From Arthrobacter_H rhombi (GTDB lineage Bacteria > Actinomycetota > Actinomycetes > Actinomycetales > Micrococcaceae), in NCBI RefSeq assembly GCF_039526245.1, contig NZ_BAAAIV010000005.1, positions 124,001-188,000 of the forward strand: a DNA stretch of 64,000 nucleotides, written 5' to 3'. A model generated the notes under the pieces. The model did no database searches. It saw nothing but the letters and a program-made list of their open reading frames with translations, and was not told where the DNA came from. The position numbers were made by a program, and so were the translations under genes. How positions within the stretch are numbered: position 1 is the stretch's first letter; each line of letters begins with the position of its first letter. Of this stretch, positions 58,801-64,000 are shown in pieces.

Positions 58801-59027
58801 CACTGGGGTTTGTCGTCTTGCAGTGCCACGGCCTGTTCTGTGTTCTCGAGCGCCTGCGAGAACCTCTCACACTTGAATTGGGCATGGCCCAAGAGATACA
58901 AGGCGGATGGCGTGGCCGACGAGGCCACGGCGAGTTCAAATTGGCGTTCGGCTTCGGGCCACTTGCCCAAACGGGCTAGGAGCCGGCCGCGGTGGATTCG
59001 GAGGTTGGCCACGGAAAGTTGGCTCAT
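55845..59027 (-). CDS. TPR-array / CDP-glycerol glycerophosphotransferase fusion protein
   Basis: The 1060-residue protein starts with about 430 residues of tetratricopeptide-like repeats (for example RLLARLGKWPEAERQFELAVAS, RLGALYERAGRHGDAATAYARAL, HHAWALREAGNDREAASQMAEAV). A classical TagB/TagF-type domain follows: NTWHGTPLKSMGKD (His about 609), YAPTWRGTTGEKH, IFRAHHLAERV and VTDYSSIFFDFLGAGKPILFYAYD. About 200 further residues of unknown fold end it. There is no transmembrane helix. It is the only enzyme here with the canonical HGTPLK motif and so the best candidate for the main polymerase; the TPR part may bind partners or polymer. ATG 59027 has TACTAT 5 nt upstream. Confidence 0.88.
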   Translation of the reverse strand: MSQLSVANLRIHRGRLLARLGKWPEAERQFELAVASSATPSALYLLGHAQFKCERFSQALENTEQAVALQDDKPQWLIRLGALYERAGRHGDAATAYARALESAPENPQWRARLQRAQAKAAATAAKQSKAAAPADRTTGPRAVESAHIVVKTALAANVPAVRLDVLSREASRHPDDPVLHFQLALAQLSAGQPEEAAASLARARELDPDDVGLVFHHAWALREAGNDREAASQMAEAVRRSPDAAVAKVGAGAYFQQNGLWEQAAGFYEDTLASGKTPSDVEYRAGLAREREYAWDAATRHYYRALIAEPESVGRHLRLGFARERSGDVAGAADAYAAALRLDPETAPKWRSRLGSCLHALRRDQEAVAVLRDLRPNDPSQQWTSRDRHPIPEYEATLHRASLEHAVVAHDVKALSARGLALMEHGLTSEGVRALEAVVRQDAAQDGLNHFRLAMARLAAGDEPRAIASFLDVERFHRPVDFGKHTYFDKPWQAQAMEYVEYREAYPLDEDLVVFESYQGSKIDCNPAAIYRALREDPTYDNLRFAWVVNGRCQVPDDVAQDPRVSLVRRGSALYRRCLGTAGFLVSNVTFQNCFVRRPGQKYLNTWHGTPLKSMGKDITSGFMQHGNVSRNLLQATHVLAPNEHTQDSLISRYEVEGLFTGSVGRLGSPRIDRMLRVGATERARILASLGLDDDGRQIVFYAPTWRGTTGEKHFNRNQLITDLSALGSLDAHVIFRAHHLAERVLGEVAIEGVTVVPAGLDTYDVLGVTDVLVTDYSSIFFDFLGAGKPILFYAYDLEEYLAERGLYFDLEDMPGEVAHTIDELTAGVGRALSHGIADPEGHDQARRAFAPFEDGQATLRAIDFFFGESTEYRVEVQRDPEAPVLFRHDFAPGAATEELLSRAEELCAAGRRVAVLFDRWALANHPERLEQLGRLPDEVQRLVRAGPHVVSLEERWNINQFNRSQRFSGPEQEAIYRRAHRRDVHRALGDAVFSAVVQVSDAEPVGVALLGSTQEEAGRRILVSAATAAAGPKAPVTAPVGWCDAVVPRLADLDLSTV

Positions 59028-59095
59028 GGCTGATAGTACCTGCAGTTCTGGGCGTATCGGGGATGTGCAGAGGAGTGGAGTAGGGGCCCAACCTG

Positions 59096-60586
59096 CTATG
59101 TGGGCGGTCCCGTAGGCGAGCCCAAGGACAAGACGGCTTGCCGGAACATTTCGGCAGAAGTGCCGCCTAGATAATAGGCGGCCGCCCGCTCGCGGCGCTC
59201 CCGCAGCGGGTCGCTGGACAGGAACTGGCTCCAGGCTTCCGCCGCGATGCTGCTGGGAAGGTAGGCGTGCTCGATCGATGGGTACAGCGACCTGGAGGGC
59301 AGGGGACCGCGAACCAAGGTTGCAATCGGCTTCAGGGTGGCGAGGTAATCGACTAGGAGGCTGGAGATGTCGGCGACCATGGCATCCGAGTCGTTGAACA
59401 GGTCGACAAGAGAGGCCGCGCCAGCAGCTTCCGACAGAAGATGCTGTCCACTGTCGATCGCCAGCAGGTGGTCGATGGCTGACACATAACCGGCGTCGGG
59501 CCCTCCGGTCCGGCTGAAAGGATGGGGGCGGAAGATGACCCGGATGCCGCGTGAGGTGAGGTCGGAAATAAAGGGACCGGCGTAGGCCAGCGAGCTAAGG
59601 GAACTCGCCTCGTTATAGCCGGACCACGTCGGTGCATAGAGTACCGTCCGGGGGGCGGAGCGGGTGCCGGATACCGGCAGGACGCCATCGAGTTGTGGGC
59701 GGCCGATGACGCGGGCCTGTCCGTCGTCGAGCCATACCTTGTGGGCCCGGTACCTGTCGATGGCCGCCTGCCCAGCGACGAAGATCACGTCATACATGCG
59801 GTGGGCGGGATGGGCGGAAATTTCCTTGTCGGAATCCCCGTGGCCGAGGTAGACGTGGCGGACGTTGCGGTAGCTGACGAGATTTGCGTTGCTGGTCACC
59901 GAATTGACGTAGAACACAGTGTGGACGCTGGGGACCATCACCTGATCCAAATCCTTGTTCTCCCGGCTGCACACGATGGGGATACCGCCGGGAAGTTCAG
60001 TCGCCAGGTTCTCGATTGCGGTGGGGTGCCGTACGACTACCATCACCTTGGGAGTGACGGTTTGCAACAAGGGAAGCCATTGCCTGATCTGGTAGGCGCC
60101 GCCCTCCGTTCGCCCGGTGTAAAGCACTATTTCGGGGGCGAAATCTAGGATGGCCCGCCTCTGGGCGGCCCGCTGGCGGCGCATCGTGCAGAATGCACGC
60201 AGGAGACGGGCGGTTGCCGCGCCGGCAATGACCACGGCGGCGACGACGAGGACCGCACGCAACCATACCGCGCCGTCGAGAAGGACGACGCAGACACACG
60301 CCAGGACGAGGATCGTCGTGCCCACTGTGGCGGCGCGCATGGCGCGCGATTCATCGCCGTGGACGGGTAGGCCCAACCCGCGTGATGCGGGGCGGCCGGG
60401 ATATGCGGCCAGCACGTTTAGCCCGGGCCAGGGAAACACAGCGAGCAGGATGCCGACGCCCAGCAGAACTTCGGTGCCGACCCTGCCGCCAGCAGCGATG
60501 GCGGCACTTGTCAGAGCCGCGGCGAGGGCTAAACTCAGTAGCGCGTGGGCGAGGGAGACCTGCAGAGCCGCCTTGACTGTCCTCAT
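59096..60586 (-). CDS. membrane-anchored glycerophosphotransferase-family protein (GHGDSDK type)
   Basis: The 496-residue protein has two pairs of N-terminal helices (about residues 10-55 and 88-125) and a cytoplasmic domain of the CDP-glycerol glycerophosphotransferase superfamily: VYLGHGDSDKEI (His 249), VIGRPQLDGVL, VLYAPTWSGYNEA, IFRPHPFSRTGG and VADISSLLVDYL. The central motif is HGDSDK in place of HGTPLK. It overlaps the stop of the upstream two-domain gene by 4 bp (ATGA), so the two are made together. It may be a priming or modifying phosphotransferase. Confidence 0.82.
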   Translation of the reverse strand: MRTVKAALQVSLAHALLSLALAAALTSAAIAAGGRVGTEVLLGVGILLAVFPWPGLNVLAAYPGRPASRGLGLPVHGDESRAMRAATVGTTILVLACVCVVLLDGAVWLRAVLVVAAVVIAGAATARLLRAFCTMRRQRAAQRRAILDFAPEIVLYTGRTEGGAYQIRQWLPLLQTVTPKVMVVVRHPTAIENLATELPGGIPIVCSRENKDLDQVMVPSVHTVFYVNSVTSNANLVSYRNVRHVYLGHGDSDKEISAHPAHRMYDVIFVAGQAAIDRYRAHKVWLDDGQARVIGRPQLDGVLPVSGTRSAPRTVLYAPTWSGYNEASSLSSLAYAGPFISDLTSRGIRVIFRPHPFSRTGGPDAGYVSAIDHLLAIDSGQHLLSEAAGAASLVDLFNDSDAMVADISSLLVDYLATLKPIATLVRGPLPSRSLYPSIEHAYLPSSIAAEAWSQFLSSDPLRERRERAAAYYLGGTSAEMFRQAVLSLGSPTGPPT

Positions 60587-63500
60587 GGGATCTCCCCGAC
60601 CAGGTCGCGGTGGATATGGGCTCGAGCGGCATCGATGAAACCGTCGGCGTAGGATCCGGGCGGAAAATCACTGAGGTAGTACTCGCGTACTTGTTCCCGT
60701 TGGGCAGCCAACGGGTCCCGGATTAGGAGATCGTCGAGGACGGCGTCGAGGTTGTCCAGGTCCCCGTGCAAGACATAGCCGCTTTTGGTGGCGGGCATGT
60801 CGGCGTGTAGGTGTTCATCCGTGGTGTTGGCTGCCACCACGGCAAACGGTTTCGTGGATTGCAGGAAATCAGACACCATGGCCGAAACGTCGGAGATCAT
60901 GGCGTCGGAGACGTTGAAGCACTCCACGAATCCCATGTCTTGTTCGGCGGCCGCACCATACATATGGTTGCGCCCGGTCACCTCGGCATCCTGGCGCAAG
61001 ATTGCGCGGATGCGTCGCATCATGGCCCGGGCGTCCGGATAGCGGTAATTGAAGGGGTGGGCGCGGAAGATGACGGTACACCCCCGGGCCAGCAGGGACT
61101 GGACGATATCTACGCCCATGGGCAGTGAATAGACGGCGGTGTCGGCATACGGTCCTCGCCACGTTGGAGCGTACAACACCGTCTGCACCCCCTCGTGGTC
61201 CTGCCGACGCAAGATTCCTTCTACCTGGGGCCGACCGACGATCTCGAACTTTTCCCGGGGGATGGTGACACCGTGTCGGGCATACCTGTCGATGCCGGCC
61301 TGCCCGGCCGCGAAGATTGTGTCGTAGATTCCGTGGACCGGGTTGTAGCACGCGGCCTTCTCCGAGTCACCGTGGTTCAACCAGACATGCGCGAGTTCAC
61401 GTCGCTCGATGAGGTGGGTGTTCTTCACCGCGTTGTTCACGTAGAAAGCCGTGGTGAGCCCGGGGACCAGGACGTCCTCGAGCGAGCCGAGCGTGCGGCG
61501 GTAGATGACTGGGGCATCGGTGACCTTGGCCGCGGCGCGCATCATCTTCAGATCGCGGGTGACTACGATATACGGTTCTCCGATGCGGTCCAGATAGGGG
61601 ACCCACATGCCGAGCTGGTAGGAGACGCCCACCGTGGAGCCGAAGTACACGCAAAACCTGGGAGCCACTTGTTCCAACAACCGGGGGAGCTGGGCATCCA
61701 GGAGCAAGTTCACGTACCGGCGCTGGATGCCACGGACCAGTACGTATCCGGTCATGGCTAGGGAAGCCGCCCCGAAAAGCAATTGCAGGATGCCGGACTC
61801 CGGCAACAGCACCGCGCCCAGACACATGGCTACGAGGCTCAGGGCCGACGCCATGCCGGCCCAGCCTCGGGCGAAGGGCAGTGGTTTGGCCTTTTCAGTC
61901 CCGGGAAGGTTGCGGGACTGCAAACCGGCGGCCCGCCACGTGGCAACGGCCTGACCCTCGATGCTTATAGCGAGGAATGCCAGCCCGGGACCCACGATCG
62001 ATGCCCAGCCATGCCCCATCACGGCCAGCCCAGCCAACAACGTCACGGCGATGAGACTGCGCGCGATCGCCATGGAACCCAGAGCGCGGTTCATTTCCCC
62101 TTGCCTGCGGAAACCGCGCCGGTGCAGGTAGATGAAAATGGTGAGGGCCAACAGTGCTGGAACAAGGAACGCGTAGCTGTCCACGCCGCGGACGGCGGCG
62201 GCTCCCAATGCCAGCGCGGCGAAGATATCTGGCAGAAAGTACCTGGCCATGCGCAGGGCCTTATTTCGCACGCGGCGCACGCGTTTGCGCGCCAGACGGC
62301 GTGCGCGCATCCGCTTGGCGTTGTCCGGCACCGGAGCCGTCGAGTCCGCGTCATCGATACTTTCATCGGGGTCGACTTCCACGCCCGAGTCTGCAATGGC
62401 GTCCTCGGTGGTATCTGGGGCCTCCACTGGCTCCGCCACGTGGCGATGTTCGATGGTGTGGCGGGCCGCGTCGATGAAAGCGGAGGCATAGTCCTCTTCG
62501 GGGAAGTTGCCGAGGTAGTCCTCGCGCAGCTCAGACCGGCGCGGGCGCAGGGGGTCGTCACCCAACATTGCATCCAGGACGGTGTCCACGTTCCGGACAT
62601 CGGATTCGAGCAGGTAGGCAGCGCGGGCAATCGGATATTCATCGCAAAAGGATTCCATGGGCGTATTGACGACGACCATGGCCAAGGGCTTGCAAGAGTA
62701 GAGATAGTCGGAGACCACACTGGAGACATCGGAGACCATCGCGTCGGACGCATTCATGCATCCGATGATGTCCAGGTCTTGTTCGGCGGCTTGGCCGAAG
62801 ACATGCGCGGTGCCGGTCCGGGCTTCATCCTGACGAAGGAGATCGTGGACATTCCCGATGATTGCCGCATCCTCTTCGAAGTGGTAACTGAACGGATGTG
62901 GCCGGAAGATGACGCGGACCCCGCGCTGCAGCAATGCCGAGACGATGGCGGCGGCTGAGGGGATGGAATGTAGAAACGTCTCCTCGACGTGGCCGCGCCA
63001 TGTCGGGGCATACAACACGGTGGGGCTCGCCGGCATCGCGGCCGGGGCCGGCTCGAGGACCTCGAGTTGCGGGCGCCCGACGATGGTGAACTTTGCCGGG
63101 TCCATGACGACTCCGTGGGCGGCGTAACGGCGGGTTGCCGCGGCGCCTGCGGCGTAGATCTGGTCGTACATGGCATGCGTCGGGTTATAGGACGGTGCCT
63201 TATCGGAATCGCCGTGGCCGAGGTATACGTGGGTGAACTGGCTGTAGCGCACCATGGCCCCGTTCCCGGATGACGCGTTGACGTAGAAGATGGTGCTCAG
63301 TGAGGGCACGATCAGATCGTCGAGGTCGCCGAGTCGCTTCCGCAGGATGACCGGGGCATCGGTGAGCCGGGTCAGCGCGTGCGCGGGTCCCTCGGAGCGC
63401 GTGACGACGATGAACTTCTTGCCCGTGCGCTCAAGATAGGGCAACCACATGGCCACCTGGTAGGAGGCGTCATCAGGACGAGCCGTGTAGATAGCGAATT

Positions 63501-64000
63501 CCGGCGCATAGTCGGCGATGAGTGAGGCCACCGTGCGTTCGACCCTGCCGTTGTAGCGTCGCCGAAGGAAGACGCTCGTGGCCCGGACCAACATGACGAC
63601 GGCGATGCAGGCGCCGAGAACGAACCAGCCCACAGCGGAGAGGTCCAAGGCGGCGACCAACACCCCATATCCGAGGAATAGCAGCTGGAGGTAGACGATC
63701 GTCTGTGTCAGCGGTAGAACGCGGGGTACCGGACCCGTTCCGGGCAGTTGGAGGATCGCGTGTCCTCCGCCGAGCCCGAAGCTGCGCAAGACGCGTTCCC
63801 CGACGATCATCCCGGCGCCGAGGACTACTGCCAAGGTGGTGAAGACGGATTCGAGGGTGCTTGGCGCCGTCGAGGCAGCCAACAACCCGGTGGAAGCCAA
63901 CATGCCCGCGCGGACCGGAGTGTACTTGGCCAATCCCGGGCGGAAATTGCGGTTCGGGATGAACAGGAAGAGCACGACGACGGCGACCCACGAAAGGCCG
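60583..64000 (-). CDS. two-domain membrane glycerophosphotransferase-family protein, 5' end outside window
   Basis: The frame is open through the window edge, and the codons beyond the in-window GTG at 63975 continue a hydrophobic helix, so the start lies upstream. At least 1130 residues hold two copies of one module, each several helices followed by a phosphotransferase domain. Copy 1 has VYLGHGDSDKAP (His 254 counted from GTG 63975), YAPTWRGHVEE, IFRPHPFSYH and VSDVSSVVSDYL. Copy 2 has VWLNHGDSEKAA (His 868), YAPTWRGPYAD, IFRAHPFNYRY and ISDVSAMVSDFL. An acidic linker (about residues 515-560) joins them. The copies have diverged, so this is an old duplication with both active-site sets kept. 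Confidence 0.82.
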   Translation of the reverse strand, partial: GLSWVAVVVLFLFIPNRNFRPGLAKYTPVRAGMLASTGLLAASTAPSTLESVFTTLAVVLGAGMIVGERVLRSFGLGGGHAILQLPGTGPVPRVLPLTQTIVYLQLLFLGYGVLVAALDLSAVGWFVLGACIAVVMLVRATSVFLRRRYNGRVERTVASLIADYAPEFAIYTARPDDASYQVAMWLPYLERTGKKFIVVTRSEGPAHALTRLTDAPVILRKRLGDLDDLIVPSLSTIFYVNASSGNGAMVRYSQFTHVYLGHGDSDKAPSYNPTHAMYDQIYAAGAAATRRYAAHGVVMDPAKFTIVGRPQLEVLEPAPAAMPASPTVLYAPTWRGHVEETFLHSIPSAAAIVSALLQRGVRVIFRPHPFSYHFEEDAAIIGNVHDLLRQDEARTGTAHVFGQAAEQDLDIIGCMNASDAMVSDVSSVVSDYLYSCKPLAMVVVNTPMESFCDEYPIARAAYLLESDVRNVDTVLDAMLGDDPLRPRRSELREDYLGNFPEEDYASAFIDAARHTIEHRHVAEPVEAPDTTEDAIADSGVEVDPDESIDDADSTAPVPDNAKRMRARRLARKRVRRVRNKALRMARYFLPDIFAALALGAAAVRGVDSYAFLVPALLALTIFIYLHRRGFRRQGEMNRALGSMAIARSLIAVTLLAGLAVMGHGWASIVGPGLAFLAISIEGQAVATWRAAGLQSRNLPGTEKAKPLPFARGWAGMASALSLVAMCLGAVLLPESGILQLLFGAASLAMTGYVLVRGIQRRYVNLLLDAQLPRLLEQVAPRFCVYFGSTVGVSYQLGMWVPYLDRIGEPYIVVTRDLKMMRAAAKVTDAPVIYRRTLGSLEDVLVPGLTTAFYVNNAVKNTHLIERRELAHVWLNHGDSEKAACYNPVHGIYDTIFAAGQAGIDRYARHGVTIPREKFEIVGRPQVEGILRRQDHEGVQTVLYAPTWRGPYADTAVYSLPMGVDIVQSLLARGCTVIFRAHPFNYRYPDARAMMRRIRAILRQDAEVTGRNHMYGAAAEQDMGFVECFNVSDAMISDVSAMVSDFLQSTKPFAVVAANTTDEHLHADMPATKSGYVLHGDLDNLDAVLDDLLIRDPLAAQREQVREYYLSDFPPGSYADGFIDAARAHIHRDLVGEIP

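Overview
The window is a gene-dense, GC-rich stretch from an actinobacterium, most likely a member of the Micrococcaceae (Arthrobacter and relatives). This rests on base and codon composition and on gene order: fumarylacetoacetase-family gene - gltX - tRNA-Gln/tRNA-Glu, IclR regulator divergent from leuCD, then murA-plsC-gpsA-ddl, and DUF3515 ... recG-rsmD-coaD. The genus call is inference; no rRNA or ribosomal protein gene is present to settle it. There are no insertion sequences, integrases, CRISPR arrays or phage genes. Many genes have a TANNNT-like -10 box only 6-7 nt before the start codon, so a large share of the mRNAs are probably leaderless.

Layout. 1-7237: end of an alpha/beta hydrolase, serA, a secreted phosphoesterase, metG and a BCCT osmolyte transporter. 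7364-15165: an MacB/FtsX-type ABC exporter, a lipoprotein of the LytR-CpsA-Psr (LCP) family, a Pro/Thr-rich surface protein and a two-component system whose likely binding motif lies in front of both itself and the exporter. 15241-18475: a divergent pair, a TagE/TarM-like glycosyltransferase and a glycerophosphotransferase-like enzyme. 18556-24648: leuB, ilvE, galE, a FAH-family enzyme, a small membrane protein and gltX. 24772-25102: three tRNA genes. 25233-29699: two overlapping dynamin-like GTPases and thiL. 29898-37214: IclR regulator, leuCD, murA, plsC, gpsA and ddl. 37361-39034: a Stealth-family phosphotransferase with AT-richer codon use, probably acquired. 39087-46977: DUF3515 lipoprotein, LCP protein, DAK2 protein, recG, rsmD, a spermidine-synthase-like protein, an aminotransferase and coaD. 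47022-64000: a large wall/surface glycopolymer cluster.

The last 17 kb is the most interesting part. It encodes precursor synthesis (galU, a TagD glycerol-3-phosphate cytidylyltransferase, and a Bcs1-like fusion expected to make CDP-ribitol), a TagGH-type exporter, two GT2 glycosyltransferases, a CDP-alcohol phosphotransferase with an altered catalytic motif, an LCP ligase, and three glycerophosphotransferase-family proteins carrying four such domains: one fused to a TPR array, one membrane-bound, and one with two tandem copies that runs off the window. With the divergent pair at 15-18 kb, the Stealth enzyme and two further LCP proteins, the window appears to specify a phosphodiester-linked (teichoic-acid-like) wall polymer. 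Two motif subfamilies are visible: classical HGTPLK in the TPR protein, and HG(D/E)S(D/E)K in the others. Leucine synthesis appears to be a small regulon: similar 15-bp inverted repeats lie before leuB and between the IclR gene and leuC.
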